Counted from the first letter of the stretch, positions 8,378 through 17,647 are shown. The stretch: 64,000 nt of DNA from JAJRXR01 sp041402005 (GCA_041402005.1 JAWKTB010000003.1:411589-475588), one strand, 5' to 3'. Translations and numbers: made by a program. Notes: generated by a model not told the origin, from the letters alone.

Positions 8378-8881
8378 TCAGGCGGGGCCGGCGGACTTGG
8401 CAAAGGTGTTGATCCAGCCCTCGGCGAGCTCGTTGAGCGTCTCGTCGGCGTGCTTCTCCTCCTGGAGCGTCTTGGCCAGGAGGTCGGCGGCCTCGTTCTC
8501 GCCCAGGAGACGGGCGTACGCGTGCACGCACCCGTACGAGCCGATCTCGTAGTGCTCGACCTTCTGGGCGGCGCAGACGAGGGCGGCGTCCTTCACCTTG
8601 GCGTCGCCGTCCTCCTTGATGATCTCGGCGCCCTCCTTAATCAGGCCCTCCATCGCCTTGCACTTGTGCCCGCCCGGGCTGAAGTCGAGATTCTTGAAGA
8701 TGCGCTCGATGCGGGCGCGGTGCTCCCTGGTCTCCTTCAGGTGGTGTTCGAAGGCCTGGCGGAGCTTGGCGGCGCTGGCCGCCGCGGCCATCTTGGGCAA
8801 CGCCTCGATCATCTGCGATTCGGCGCTGTGCAGGTCCTTGAGCTGCTCCACGTAGAGTTTCTTCAGCGTGTCGAGTTTCAT
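8378..8881 (-). CDS. DUF892 (YciE-type) ferritin-like protein
   Basis: 167 residues from ATG 8881, preceded by GGAGG 6 nt upstream. The four-helix ferritin-like pattern of DUF892 is clear: YVEQLKDLHSAESQMIEALPKM, then HHLKETREHRARIERIF, a central helix with KVEHYEIGSYG and a last helix with EEKHADETLNELA. Glu and His residues at these helix positions would form a di-iron site. These proteins are usually stress-associated. Monocistronic, with its own terminator. Confidence 0.9.
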   Translation of the reverse strand: MKLDTLKKLYVEQLKDLHSAESQMIEALPKMAAAASAAKLRQAFEHHLKETREHRARIERIFKNLDFSPGGHKCKAMEGLIKEGAEIIKEDGDAKVKDAALVCAAQKVEHYEIGSYGCVHAYARLLGENEAADLLAKTLQEEKHADETLNELAEGWINTFAKSAGPA

Positions 8882-8992
8882 ATCGCCTCCTTTTCTCGAA
8901 TGGACGAGGCGCATCATGCAGGGGGTGTCTGAACGCCGGATGAGGCGGGGGTGAATCCGCGCTCATTCGGGGCGTGTGCCGCTCGTGCGCAC

Positions 8993-9016
8993 GAAAAAGG
9001 CCCCCGGAGGGGGCCC
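8993..9016 (-). terminator. terminator downstream of the LTD/dockerin-type secreted protein
   Basis: Minus strand shows GGGCCCCC, loop TCC, GGGGGCC then TTTTT. It lies 25 bp beyond the stop at 9041. Confidence 0.85.
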
Positions 9017-9040
9017 AAGGTTTGGAGGAAGGTGAGCGGG

Positions 9041-10354
9041 TTAGGGGAAGCAGTTGCCGAAGAGGGTGAGGAAGGCGATGACGTCGGAGAAGTCGTAGGT
9101 CCCGAAGGGTGCGGCGAGGTCGGCGGCGGGGTTCATCGTGCCGAAGAAGGTGAGGAAGGAGATGACGTCGGAGAAGTCGAGCGTGCCGAAGGGCGGGGCG
9201 TAGTCGACGGCGCAGTCGGTGAGGAGCGCGGCGAGGGCGTCGATGTCGTGCTGGGTGACGGCGTCATCGTTGGCGCCGGCGGGGCCGTCGGTGGCATCGA
9301 GGCAGCGGAGGGCCTCGAGGGCGTTGAAGGCGCGTCCCTGGAACTTGTAGCACTGGTAGGGCATGCTGGTGTTGGGGTCGATGACGGGGGCGCCCAAGTC
9401 GTCGACGCAGTCGATGCGGTCGTCGCGGGTGGCGCCGAGGAGAGAGACGGCGAGGGTGTAGTCGGCGTTGTTGACGGCGCCGTCGAAGTTGATGTCGCCG
9501 TCGAGGAAGCGGAACTGGGACTCGAGGGCGTAGTCGTTGTAATCGCCCGGGGTGAGACGGGAGCCGGCGGAGGAGACGCCGGCGGGCAGGCCCATGGCGG
9601 CGGTGTCGTAGTTGAAGGTGGAGGTGTCGAGCATTTCGCCGCGGATCCATTCTTCTTCGGCGCGGATGCCCGGGCCTGGGCCGGGATTGCCGTAGTAACG
9701 CATGCGGGTGAGCGCGTCGGGGTTGAAGCCGGGGGTTTCGTCGAGTTCGTCCTGGTCCTCGCGGGTGTACTCCATGCCCATGTTGTTGGAGAAGGCGATG
9801 TCGTCGACCATCTGGTAGGGCTCGAGCTTTGCGGCGCCGATGACGTGGGGGAAGTCGACGTGCGAGTCCATGTCGACGTCGTGGGCGATGTCCTTGCGCC
9901 AGTCGGTGGCGAAGCCGCCCGAGCCGGGGCTGGGGCGTCCGCGGAGGAGGACGTAGGTGGAGGAGTCGTCGTTGCCGAGCTTGCCCGGTGTGTCGGTGGA
10001 GGGGACGTGGGCGGCGGTGAAGCTGACGGAGTTTGTGCCCGAGGCGAAGGGGGGCAGGAGGGTGCCGCCCCCGGTGTTGTTGTAGATGACGAGAAGCCCG
10101 TTGGAGCCGAGGGTGAGTCCGTCGAGTTGGAAGGACTCGTCGATCTCGACGACGTCGGTGGAGCCGCCCTTGAGGAGGCAGACGATGTAGCCGTCGAGGG
10201 GGGTGTTGGGCTTGCCGTAGAGCTCGATGTACTCGAAGAGCTCGTCGTCGGAGCCCGGCGGGTTCTCGAGGACTTCGTTGATGACGACCTGGGCGAGCGA
10301 CGCTGGCGCCAGCGCAGCGAGAGCGGCGATCGCGAGGGGGGTACGGATGCTCAT
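9041..10354 (-). CDS. secreted lamin-tail-like protein with GC-type dockerin tail
   Basis: 437 residues. Signal peptide 1-21 (AALAALAPASLAQ). Residues 22-130 (VVINEVLENPPGSDDELFEYIELYG) resemble the lamin-tail domain of extracellular proteins. Residues about 300-390 contain planctomycete-type GDINFDGAVNNADYT and a second Asp-rich segment. The C-terminus has two copies of the PFGT.DFSDVI.FLT.FG motif, ending in NCFP, which matches GC-type dockerin anchors. Strong GAGGAG upstream of the ATG. Lies 54 bp downstream of the prepilin-like gene on the same strand, so the two may be co-expressed at the cell surface. Confidence 0.8.
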   Translation of the reverse strand: MSIRTPLAIAALAALAPASLAQVVINEVLENPPGSDDELFEYIELYGKPNTPLDGYIVCLLKGGSTDVVEIDESFQLDGLTLGSNGLLVIYNNTGGGTLLPPFASGTNSVSFTAAHVPSTDTPGKLGNDDSSTYVLLRGRPSPGSGGFATDWRKDIAHDVDMDSHVDFPHVIGAAKLEPYQMVDDIAFSNNMGMEYTREDQDELDETPGFNPDALTRMRYYGNPGPGPGIRAEEEWIRGEMLDTSTFNYDTAAMGLPAGVSSAGSRLTPGDYNDYALESQFRFLDGDINFDGAVNNADYTLAVSLLGATRDDRIDCVDDLGAPVIDPNTSMPYQCYKFQGRAFNALEALRCLDATDGPAGANDDAVTQHDIDALAALLTDCAVDYAPPFGTLDFSDVISFLTFFGTMNPAADLAAPFGTYDFSDVIAFLTLFGNCFP

Positions 10355-10408
10355 GTTGGGTTCTCTCCTCAGTGAGCGGGCGGGGTGGCGCCCGCGGTGT
10401 GAACGCGT

Positions 10409-11371
10409 TCAGGGCTTGCCGTCGGGGAGCGTGCCGAAGAAGACCTTGCCCTCGAGTTCGGGGTACTCGACGGGGCGGACCGCGGTCCCGTCCTTGGGCT
10501 CGAAGTCTCCCGAGGCGTCGGAATCGGAGAAGGAGTCGACGTGGGCGTCGGCGAAGACGAACTGGCCGACGGTCTTGGAGTGTCCGCGGGCGTTGACGTA
10601 CCCGTGTCCCCGGGGCCCGTAGGCGGGCCCGTAGTCCTGGTAGTTCTGCCAGCGGTAGCGGTGTGCGTCGCCGAAGTCGAAGAGGGGGCCGTCGATCATG
10701 TGCTTGGCGGTGGGGAGGGACTCGCCCTGGTAATGGATGTACTCGCCGGGGTCGCTGACGTCGGTGTGCCCGTCGGCGAGGAGCGGGACACGGGAGGTGA
10801 GGACGTTGGCGAGGAAGCGGTCGTTGAGTGGACCGAGGGTGTTGTTGGGGTTGGTGGTGCCGCCGGTGGGCGTGGCGTTGGCGGGGTTCTTGAGGCCGGT
10901 GTGGGCCATGTACCAGGACTGGCAGTAGTTGGAGTTGTAACCCTTGGTGATGAGCTCGTCGCGTTCCTGCTCTGTGAACGGGCGCCAGGAGGGGGAGTCG
11001 TTGATCTCGTTCATGATGAGCATTTTGTTGTAGCGAGCGGGGTTGCCCGGGGAGAGGAGGGCGCCGGGGATGGCGTAGTCGCCGTTGACGAAGTCGGCGA
11101 CCCAGCCGGCCTTGTCGAGTGGGCCGAAGGAGCGGTTGGTCTTGTTCCACCAGGCGCCGGAGCAGTAGAAGGAGTCGTTGTCGGTGTTGTAGGCGGTGGA
11201 GGCGATGCCGAGCTGTCGGAGATTGGAGGCGCCGGCGGCCTGCTTGGCGGACTCTCGCGCTGAGCCGAGGGCGGGCAGGAGGATGCCGATCAGCAGCGCG
11301 ATGATCGCGATGACGACAAGGAGCTCGATGAGAGTGAAGGCGCGAGCAGGACGCAGAACATGGGTGGGCAT
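10409..11371 (-). CDS. prepilin-type (type II secretion pseudopilin-like) protein
   Basis: 320 residues. A short basic leader ends at residue 11 and is followed by the prepilin signature FTLIELLVVIAIIALLIGIL at residues 12-31, with Glu at +5 after the processing site. The remainder is a globular region with many Asn and Tyr residues and a repeated 'ADAHVDSFSDSDASGDF' like C-terminal segment similar to planctomycete DUF1559-type proteins (FADAHVD is characteristic). Expected to be cleaved by a prepilin peptidase and placed in the inner membrane or a pseudopilus. These genes are massively expanded in planctomycetes; individual roles are unknown. Confidence 0.85.
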   Translation of the reverse strand: MPTHVLRPARAFTLIELLVVIAIIALLIGILLPALGSARESAKQAAGASNLRQLGIASTAYNTDNDSFYCSGAWWNKTNRSFGPLDKAGWVADFVNGDYAIPGALLSPGNPARYNKMLIMNEINDSPSWRPFTEQERDELITKGYNSNYCQSWYMAHTGLKNPANATPTGGTTNPNNTLGPLNDRFLANVLTSRVPLLADGHTDVSDPGEYIHYQGESLPTAKHMIDGPLFDFGDAHRYRWQNYQDYGPAYGPRGHGYVNARGHSKTVGQFVFADAHVDSFSDSDASGDFEPKDGTAVRPVEYPELEGKVFFGTLPDGKP

Positions 11372-11696
11372 GATGTGTTCCGCGGGGGAAGGAGACAGGG
11401 GAGGAGCGTATGGGGGGTGTCTCGACCCGGCCTCGGGCGAAGTGTCAAGGTTGCGTCAAGAACGCGCGAGTTCGCGCCCTGCAAATGTCAAGACGGCGCA
11501 AAGACTGTTGGGGCGACGAGCGTAAGTTGTCCGTGGCGGGGGCCTCTTCGTATTCGCGCGAGCTTTGCGCAACTCTCAAGGTTCCTTGATCGGTCGGGCG
11601 CCCGGGCGGGGGTAGTCTCTCTTCCCTCGCGTGGCGGGGGCGTGCGTCCGCACGCAGGACGAGAGAGATCAACTGAGAGAGATCGAGGAGTCAGAC
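11372..11696. other. 325-bp divergent intergenic region
   Basis: Contains the promoters of the leftward prepilin gene and the rightward PEP-CTERM-like gene. The motif TCAAGGTT occurs twice (about 11446 and 11577) and TTGCGTCAAG/TGCGCAA-like palindromic segments surround it, possibly operator material. A TAGTCT box is at 11613-11618. No gene or RNA recognised. Confidence 0.5.
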
Positions 11697-12347
11697 ATGA
11701 GCAAGGCGATCGTTTCCCTGCTGGGCGTCGCGGGGCTGTGCGCCGTCGCGTCGGCCGATCTGCAGATCACCGAGGCGTTCGTTGGCCTCGACGGCGAGGA
11801 CGGGACCGCGGACTGGTTCGAGGTCACGTGGACAGGCGTCGGCACGTTCGACACGGGCACGCTGTGGTACGACGACGACTCGGCGGACTTCGGCTCGGCC
11901 GTCCAGCTCTCGAGCATCATCCTGAACTCGGGCGACTCGGCGGTCTTCCTGATCGGTGGCGCGGGCGAGATCGCAACCTTCGCCTCCGTCTGGGGCGCGG
12001 GCGGGAACATCGGCCTGGCGACCGGCGGCGCGGGCCTCGGCCAGAGTGGCGACGCCGTCACCCTCTTCGACGGGGGCGGGACGCTCGTCGACGCGGTCAA
12101 CACCGTTGGCGACCATACCCTGAGCGGGTCGATGGTCTTCACGTTCCAGTACGACGACGCGGGCGTCCAGAGCGACTCCGTGCTCGGCGTGAACGGGGCG
12201 TACGAGTCGAACCAGTTCTTCAACGACAACCTGGGCGTCGCCGGGGACATGATCAGCATCGTGGGCTCGCCGGCGAACCTGCCGACGCCCGGCGCGCTCG
12301 CCCTGCTGGGCCTGGGCGGGCTGACCGCGACGCGTCGTCGCCGCTGA
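11697..12347 (+). CDS. secreted PEP-CTERM-like protein
   Basis: 216 residues from ATG 11697 with GAGGAG 6 nt upstream. Signal peptide 1-19 (IVSLLGVAGLCAVASA). The body is rich in Asp, Gly and Ser with hydrophobic beta-strand pattern; its beginning (LQITEAFVGLDGEDGTADWFEVTW) resembles lamin-tail-like sequences. The C-terminus PTPGALALLGLGGLTATRRRR is the planctomycete form of a PEP-CTERM sorting tail: PEP-like proline motif, short hydrophobic helix, basic cluster. Expected to be exported and anchored or processed at the envelope. Terminator follows immediately. Confidence 0.8.
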   Translation: MSKAIVSLLGVAGLCAVASADLQITEAFVGLDGEDGTADWFEVTWTGVGTFDTGTLWYDDDSADFGSAVQLSSIILNSGDSAVFLIGGAGEIATFASVWGAGGNIGLATGGAGLGQSGDAVTLFDGGGTLVDAVNTVGDHTLSGSMVFTFQYDDAGVQSDSVLGVNGAYESNQFFNDNLGVAGDMISIVGSPANLPTPGALALLGLGGLTATRRRR

Positions 12348-12378
12348 TCCTGCCAACGCAAGTCTTGAACTGACAAGG

Positions 12379-12404
12379 CCCCGGGCGTTTTGCCCGGGGT
12401 TTTC
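12379..12404 (+). terminator. terminator of the PEP-CTERM-like gene
   Basis: CCCCGGGC, loop GTTTT, GCCCGGGG, then TTTTC; 32 bp after the stop. Confidence 0.9.
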
Positions 12405-12543
12405 TCGTTGGCGTCGGCCTTCGGCGGTGCAATCGGGGGCCCTCCCGGGGCGTTGGGCGGGCTTGGCGTGCCCCGCGACGCGGGGCCGGGTATCAATCCG
12501 TGCTGTCGAACTCAGTCCAGACCCAACACGAGGGAACGCAACC

Positions 12544-13248
12544 ATGACCCCGACCCGTCCATTGCTGGTGTCCGCGCTCGCGGTGTCCGTCCTTGTCGTG
12601 AGTGGGGTGATGGCCCAGCCCGGGTCGGGACGTCCTGCAGGCGGTGGGGGCGGGCAGCCCTTCAGCGCCGAGCGGTTCGTGGACCGCCTGATGGAGGCGG
12701 ACGCGAACGGGGACGGGAAGCTCACGCGCGAGGAGATGCCGGGTCGGTTCGGGGAGCAGGTGCTCGCGGAGGCGGACACGAACGGCGACCAGATGCTGGA
12801 CCGAGAGGAGCTGACCAAGTACGCCGAGAAGCGGTTCGCCGAGCGCGGAGGTCCGCGTGTCGGCGGGCAAGGCGGCGGGCCCGGCGCGGGGTTCGAGGGT
12901 CAGATGCGTCGCGCGGGGAATGCGGCCAAGGCGCTGCGCGCCTCGGAGATGAACGCCGACACGCTCGAAGATGACCTGCGTCAGATCGGCGACCTCGAGG
13001 CGGCGCTGGTGATGGCCAAGAGCGAGTCGGGGTCCGTGCAGATGTCGCCGCAGGCGAAGGAGAAGTTCGGCGACGACGAGGCCGCGTACCGCAAGGACAT
13101 GCGCGAGGACTTGATCGAGGCGGTCACGACGGCGCTGGAGATCGAGCGGGCGCTGCTCGATGGGCGTCACGACGAGGCCCGCGCGAGCCTCGACAAGCTG
13201 CTCGGCGAGCGCGATGACGCGCACGACCTCTTCCAGAAAGACATCTGA
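12544..13248 (+). CDS. secreted EF-hand protein
   Basis: 234 residues. Signal peptide 1-24 (LLVSALAVSVLVVSGVMA). Two EF-hand loops, DANGDGKLTREE (about residues 55-66) and DTNGDQMLDREE (about 79-90), each with Asp at positions 1, 3 and 5 and Glu at 12, so calcium binding is likely. A Gly/Arg-rich spacer follows, then a helical C-terminal half (residues 130-234). ATG chosen at 12544 because upstream readings lack a signal peptide. Ends 3 bp before the stop of the convergent flagellin gene. Confidence 0.85.
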   Translation: MTPTRPLLVSALAVSVLVVSGVMAQPGSGRPAGGGGGQPFSAERFVDRLMEADANGDGKLTREEMPGRFGEQVLAEADTNGDQMLDREELTKYAEKRFAERGGPRVGGQGGGPGAGFEGQMRRAGNAAKALRASEMNADTLEDDLRQIGDLEAALVMAKSESGSVQMSPQAKEKFGDDEAAYRKDMREDLIEAVTTALEIERALLDGRHDEARASLDKLLGERDDAHDLFQKDI

Positions 13249-13251
13249 GCG

Positions 13252-14082
13252 TCAGGGCGCGAGCAGCGGGAGCAGACCGCGGCTGATCGCCGAGGCCAGC
13301 GCGAGCGACGCGATCGAACCCGCCGACAGGACCGAGGCGCGGGTGAGGCTCGCGGTCTCGGAGGCGTAGTTCGTGTCGGCGATGATCGAGAGGGCGCCCC
13401 CGAGATCGCGGAGGGCGTCGGAGGTCGCGTGCAGGCCCGGGGCGATCGCGTGAGACTGGAAGGCGCCCAGCTCGCCCCGGCGCGTCGCCAGGTCGTCCTG
13501 GGCGGCGGCGATGATCTGCTGGGCGAGCTCGGGGTTGGCGTTCAGGTCGGCCGAGCCCCCCGAGGCGACGTCGGCGAGGGAGTAGATCTCGCCGTCGATC
13601 TCGATGACGCCGAGCGTGGTGCTGGAGAGTTCGTCGAGTCGGATCGAGTCATCGCCCGTTGAGATGACCGCGTCGCCATCGAAGACCGGCGTGGAGGCGA
13701 ACTCGGTGGTCTGTCCGATACGGTCGACGCCCTGGACGATGGTGTCGAGTTCGAGCTGCATCGCGTCGAGCTCGTCGTCGGAGAGGGCGCCGGTGTTGGC
13801 GGCGGAGATGGTGAGGGCGTGGGCGTCGGCGAGCATGGAGGAGGCCTCGCCCAGGGCGCTGTCGGCGGTCGAGGCGTAGGCGTCGGCACGCTCGTACCCG
13901 CGCGACTGCGCGTCGAGGACGCTGAGCACCGCGCGGATGTTGGCCGCGACGATCATCCCGCTCGGGTTGTCCGCGGCGCGGTTGATCTGGAGGCCGGTCG
14001 ACAGGCGCAGGATCGACGTCGCCTGCGTATTAATGGCGGTGTCGAGCACGTGCAAAGAGAGGATGGGGTCGGTGGCGTACAT
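13252..14082 (-). CDS. flagellin, short form
   Basis: 276 residues from ATG 14082, with GGGAGA upstream. The N-terminal D0/D1 pattern is clear: LDTAINTQATSILRLSTGLQINRAADNPSGMIVAANIRAV contains the flagellin hallmark LSTG..IN.AADNPSG. The C-terminal helix (residues about 215-276, DLGGALSIIADTNYASETASLTRASVLSAG..) is the matching D0 with conserved E-TA-LTR. The central region is small, so this is a minimal filament protein. It stands alone here with no other flagellar genes. The long in-frame extension to 14235 is rejected because it has no flagellin homology. Confidence 0.88.
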   Translation of the reverse strand: MYATDPILSLHVLDTAINTQATSILRLSTGLQINRAADNPSGMIVAANIRAVLSVLDAQSRGYERADAYASTADSALGEASSMLADAHALTISAANTGALSDDELDAMQLELDTIVQGVDRIGQTTEFASTPVFDGDAVISTGDDSIRLDELSSTTLGVIEIDGEIYSLADVASGGSADLNANPELAQQIIAAAQDDLATRRGELGAFQSHAIAPGLHATSDALRDLGGALSIIADTNYASETASLTRASVLSAGSIASLALASAISRGLLPLLAP

Positions 14083-14257
14083 GGGGCATCTCCCACCGGC
14101 GTAACCGTGCCTGAATGAAGGTGGGAAATGTGGCGCGGGTTCGCCGGGAGTCTCCCGGGGCGGCGCGTCGTCGTACGGGCGTGGGGCGTGTGGGAGCCCG
14201 GGCCACGACTTTTCGGACCCGGTCCGCCAGGCCAACTCCCGAGAAGTGTTGCTTGGG

Positions 14258-15598
14258 TCAGGCCTGCGATCTCGCCGTACGAGTCGGGGGGTGCGGGTTC
14301 CTAGTCGTGGGGTGGGTCGGGATCTCGATGCCGAGTTCCTTGAAGAGTTCGAGGAGAGAGCTGAACTTGTCGTAAGACGAGAACTCGGCGGCGCTGGAGC
14401 GGTCCACCCACGGCGGGTCGTACACGCAAAATGCGCGGACGAGCGTTTCCGTCAGCTCGAAAATACGGCGATAACGGCGCAGAGCAGGCTGGTCTGGGCC
14501 ACTGAGTCTCCCGAGCAAGTGGTACGCGATCAGGCGGTCGTTGGGCGGCAACTGCACGCTCGGGCCCATGTGCAAGCGGAGGTCGTACAGCCATTTCACC
14601 ACGCACGTCGCGCTGCCCTTGAGTCTTTTGTCATCCACATCGTCCACGAGCTGCTCGACACGAGCCATGAGCTTGTTGAGCGGGTCAATGCTTTTTCTGG
14701 TTTGCAGAGCCCGACGGTTGGCGCCCAGGTGGAGGCGGGTGGTGAGCAATAAGCACAAAGGCAGACCCAGCGCCAGCGTGGTGGCGGCGCCAGATAGCGA
14801 GGCGGTCTCCCGCGCGGGGTCGAGTAGCGCGAACACGCTGAGCCCGGAGGCAACGATCAGAACCGTCGCGTACGGAAAGCCCCAGCGCATCGCGGTGCGT
14901 CGGAGCCGTGATTCGTACGAATGGGGGTCCATGGTGATGCGAGTGAGCGAGTCCATCGAATGCGCGTTCGCGAATTGGAGAGCCGAGAACCAGAGGATGA
15001 ACGCGGTGTGCGCGATCACGACGATCAATGCGGCTGCGGCGGCAGTTGCGACGGCGTTTCCGATGCTGGGCGGGCATGCGGCGTACGCCGTTCCGCCTTC
15101 CAGGCAGATCAGCGCGAGGAGCACGCCGCGCCCCGGGTGGGTAAAGAAGAGGCGGATGACGAGGCCGAGGGTCGCCAGTGCCAGCATCTGGTGGAGATTG
15201 CTCAGATGCGGGCGCATCGCGCGACGCGTCCAAATCAAATGGGTGTAACTGTCCCAGACGGGTTCCAAGAAAAGATCATCCAGGGCACGGGCCAAGAATG
15301 AGCACGCGAGCGTACAAGACCCAATAATGCCAACCATCGTCCACACGGCCGGGTCATCGATTTGGAGCGGATCGTGCGGAGTGAGGATGACCACACCGAT
15401 GATCGCGAGGATGATGACGGCGTGCAGGATCGCCGGCAGGCACCGGAAGACGACCTCCTCGGACAGGGGACCCGAACGCACGGAATCGTGTTCGGTGTCC
15501 GAGCCGGTGACCTTGACCGCAGAGACCAGCGACGCGACCACGGCTCCGAGTGCGAGCGTGACCAGCACGGCGAGCGTCGTGACGGGGAGGACATGCAT
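14258..15598 (-). CDS. polytopic membrane protein of unknown function
   Basis: 446 residues from ATG 15598. About seven membrane segments lie in residues 5-300, including LPVTTLAVLVTLALGAVVASLV and a pair near residue 75-110. A soluble region of about 150 residues follows, with many Arg and Leu residues and a terminal proline/threonine-rich tail. No motif recognised. GC is slightly lower than neighbours and codon use less extreme, which could mean later acquisition. The genes around it are unrelated (flagellin, tRNA-Ala). Confidence 0.7.
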   Translation of the reverse strand: MHVLPVTTLAVLVTLALGAVVASLVSAVKVTGSDTEHDSVRSGPLSEEVVFRCLPAILHAVIILAIIGVVILTPHDPLQIDDPAVWTMVGIIGSCTLACSFLARALDDLFLEPVWDSYTHLIWTRRAMRPHLSNLHQMLALATLGLVIRLFFTHPGRGVLLALICLEGGTAYAACPPSIGNAVATAAAAALIVVIAHTAFILWFSALQFANAHSMDSLTRITMDPHSYESRLRRTAMRWGFPYATVLIVASGLSVFALLDPARETASLSGAATTLALGLPLCLLLTTRLHLGANRRALQTRKSIDPLNKLMARVEQLVDDVDDKRLKGSATCVVKWLYDLRLHMGPSVQLPPNDRLIAYHLLGRLSGPDQPALRRYRRIFELTETLVRAFCVYDPPWVDRSSAAEFSSYDKFSSLLELFKELGIEIPTHPTTRNPHPPTRTARSQA

Positions 15599-15741
15599 CC
15601 GTCGTGCGTCTCCTGCGAGCACGCTACACGCGTGGACGCAGTCGCTCAACGGCGTCGGCACCCGTTGGGGGATTTGTCGTTGGGCCGACGCCCCTCGGGG
15701 AGGGAGCCGATTCCGGACGCCTTATCCGGACGCGGCGCATG

Positions 15742-15770
15742 AGAAAGCCCCGGGGCGACCCGGGGCTTTT
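15742..15770 (-). terminator. hairpin terminator downstream of tRNA-Ala
   Basis: AAAGCCCCGGG, 4-nt loop, CCCGGGGCTTT; T-run present on both strands, so it could act in either direction. Located 8 bp beyond the tRNA 3' end. Confidence 0.8.
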
Positions 15771-15777
15771 CGTCGAG

Positions 15778-15851
15778 TGGAGGCGATCGGGCTCGAACCG
15801 ACGACCTCTTCCATGCCATGGAAGCGCTCTACCAGACTGAGCTACGCCCCC
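15778..15851 (-). tRNA. tRNA-Ala (anticodon GGC)
   Basis: Cloverleaf reads on the minus strand. Acceptor stem GGGGGCG pairs with CGCCTCC and includes the G3-U70 wobble that identifies alanine tRNAs. The anticodon stem CTTCC/GGAAG closes a 7-nt loop whose middle triplet is GGC, decoding GCC. T-arm GGTTCGAGCCC-type sequence is intact. CCA is not encoded. Confidence 0.95.
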
Positions 15852-16121
15852 GACGTGTGACGTTGTCGTCCGGGCGGGCCCGGACGGAGCAATGGTAGGG
15901 TTCGGGCGGGGGGCGTCAAGACGGGCTGGGAGGTCTGGGGGGGAGGCGCCGCGGGGGCAGATCGGGCCGGGCGCGCGGCGTGGGGGGATGTTGGCGGGTG
16001 CGCCGGTCCGAGATGTCGGGTGTGGTCGCGGTCACGGGCGGGGGAATGGGGTGTGGGCGGGTCGGGGTCGATACGAACGGCGCCGACGGCGCGATCCGCG
16101 CGGCGCGGAGGAGACCCCCGC

Positions 16122-16370
16122 ATGTCCCAAGACACGATCACGCAGCGTCTCGACGTGGTGCGCGCCAAGGCGTGGGTCATGGACCACGAGGGGCGCGTGC
16201 ACGAGGACGCCCGGACGTGCGAGGGGGCCGCCCACGGGTGGGTGGACGCGCAGGGCGGGATCGGTCGGGTCGAGGCGGTGGACGGCACGCTCCCGGGCGC
16301 GGAAGTGCTCGAGGCGCTCGACGCGCGTTATCCGGGCGTGCGCTGGCTCGCCGAGCTCGGGCTCGTCTGA
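16122..16370 (+). CDS. 82-residue hypothetical protein
   Basis: Starts at ATG 16122 with GGAGGAG 7 nt upstream. Sequence is acidic with several Trp and His residues (HEGRVHEDARTCEGAAHGWVDAQ) and no membrane segment. Its last 43 bp overlap the 3' end of the convergent glycosyltransferase gene. No family recognised; the good ribosome-binding site and codon bias support it being real. Confidence 0.6.
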   Translation: MSQDTITQRLDVVRAKAWVMDHEGRVHEDARTCEGAAHGWVDAQGGIGRVEAVDGTLPGAEVLEALDARYPGVRWLAELGLV

Positions 16371-17485
16371 GCCAGCAGGCGGTCGCACGCCTCCAACACG
16401 GAATCCAACGAGATACGCTCGATCGCGCAGCGCGCGGGGTGGTCGTTGGCCGACTCGCTCGGCGCGAGCGTTGGGTCGGCGACGAGGATGATCTCGCCCG
16501 GCGCTCCTGTGGAGATTGGGCGCACGGGGATGGTCGTCCAGCGCGGGTCGGTGGGGCCGAAGAGCGAGACGACGGGGACGCCGAGGGCGGCGCCGATGTG
16601 TCGCGGGCCGGTGTCGTTGGTCACGAGCAGTCGAGCGTCCGCGAGCAGGCCCTTGAGCGAGGCGAGCGTCCCGCCGAGGTCGGGCAGCGCGACAGGATCG
16701 GACTGTGCGGTTGCGGCGATGTGGGCGCACAGCTCGCGCTCGGCGGGGGAGCCGTTGATCAGGACGCGGAGGTCGTGCGCCCGGGCGAGATGGTCGGCAA
16801 GGGTGGCGAAGCGGTCGGCGGGCCAGCGCTTGGCGGGGTTGTTGGCGCCGGGGTTCAGGATCGCGTAGGGGACGCCCGGCGCGAGACCGGCACGAGCGAG
16901 GATCGCGTCAGAGGCGGCGCGGTCGTCGTCGGTGACCGCCAGTTCCATGTACACGTCGGGCGGGAGCACGAGCGGGGCGTGGGTGTTTGTGAGAGGTTGG
17001 TCTGGGGAAGGCGGGGGCGGCTCATCATCCGCAAGGACGGAGACGAGGCTCCAGTAGTAGTTGACGGCGGGGGTGATGGCCCACTCGCCCGAGTTTGTCT
17101 TTGGCGCAGGCACGGGGTCGGTCAGGAGCAGACGTCTGGCGTCGCGGTCGTACCCGATGCGCCGCGGGATGCCGGCGACGCGCGCGGTCAACGCCGTGGA
17201 GAATGAGTTGGTGAGCAGGAGTGCGGTGTCGTAGCGACGGGGCCTGAGCTTGGCGGCGGCGTGCTTGGGGCCCATGACGCCGGCGCGGGCCTCGACGTGG
17301 ATCTCGTCGAAGAGGTCGAGGCCAGAGAGGAGCTGGTCGATGCCGGGTCGTGCGAGCGCGCCGACGAAGGCGCCGGGGAGGGCGTGGCGCAGGCGTCGGA
17401 GGGCGGGTGTGGCCATGACCGCATCGCCGACCCAGGAGGGGAGGACGACGAGCAGGCGCAGGGGTTTGGCAGGAGGGGGAGGCAC
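16328..17485 (-). CDS. heptosyltransferase-like glycosyltransferase (GT9)
   Basis: 385 residues from GTG 17485. N-terminal LLVVLPSWVGDAVMATPALRRLR is the GT9/WaaF opening with the catalytic-region Asp; C-terminal half has NPGANNPAKRWPADRFATLA, NGSPAERELC, and VTNDTGPRHIGAALGVPVVSLFGPTDP, the ADP-heptose-binding signature. Acts in the cytoplasm at the membrane on a glycolipid acceptor. It lies downstream of a GmhB-like phosphatase gene in the same direction, which fits a heptose pathway. A TACCCT box lies 9 nt before the start and no Shine-Dalgarno is seen. Exact sugar not certain. Confidence 0.88.
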   Translation of the reverse strand: MPPPPAKPLRLLVVLPSWVGDAVMATPALRRLRHALPGAFVGALARPGIDQLLSGLDLFDEIHVEARAGVMGPKHAAAKLRPRRYDTALLLTNSFSTALTARVAGIPRRIGYDRDARRLLLTDPVPAPKTNSGEWAITPAVNYYWSLVSVLADDEPPPPSPDQPLTNTHAPLVLPPDVYMELAVTDDDRAASDAILARAGLAPGVPYAILNPGANNPAKRWPADRFATLADHLARAHDLRVLINGSPAERELCAHIAATAQSDPVALPDLGGTLASLKGLLADARLLVTNDTGPRHIGAALGVPVVSLFGPTDPRWTTIPVRPISTGAPGEIILVADPTLAPSESANDHPARCAIERISLDSVLEACDRLLAQTSPSSASQRTPG

Positions 17486-17578
17486 GAGTAGGTGAGGGTA
17501 CGGACGAGAGTGCGTGGGGGGACGCCGAGGCTGAGTCTGCGAAGCCGCGGGTTGAAGGCAAAGAGGGAGAGAGGAGGG

Positions 17579-17620
17579 ATCCCCTCACCCGGCCCTTCCC
17601 CGGAGGGGAGAGGGAGGGAG
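17579..17620 (+). repeat. family A palindrome, copy 4
   Basis: Sits in the 162-bp gap between two minus-strand genes, yet reads CCCCTCACCC on the plus strand like every other copy. Confidence 0.88.
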
Positions 17621-17647
17621 GCGATGGGCTTAGACGCGGGGTGGGGA

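Noticed and set aside
11372..11696. Origin of replication or riboswitch in the long divergent gap
   Set aside because: No DnaA-box cluster or conserved riboswitch core could be recognised; only short TCAAGGTT repeats.
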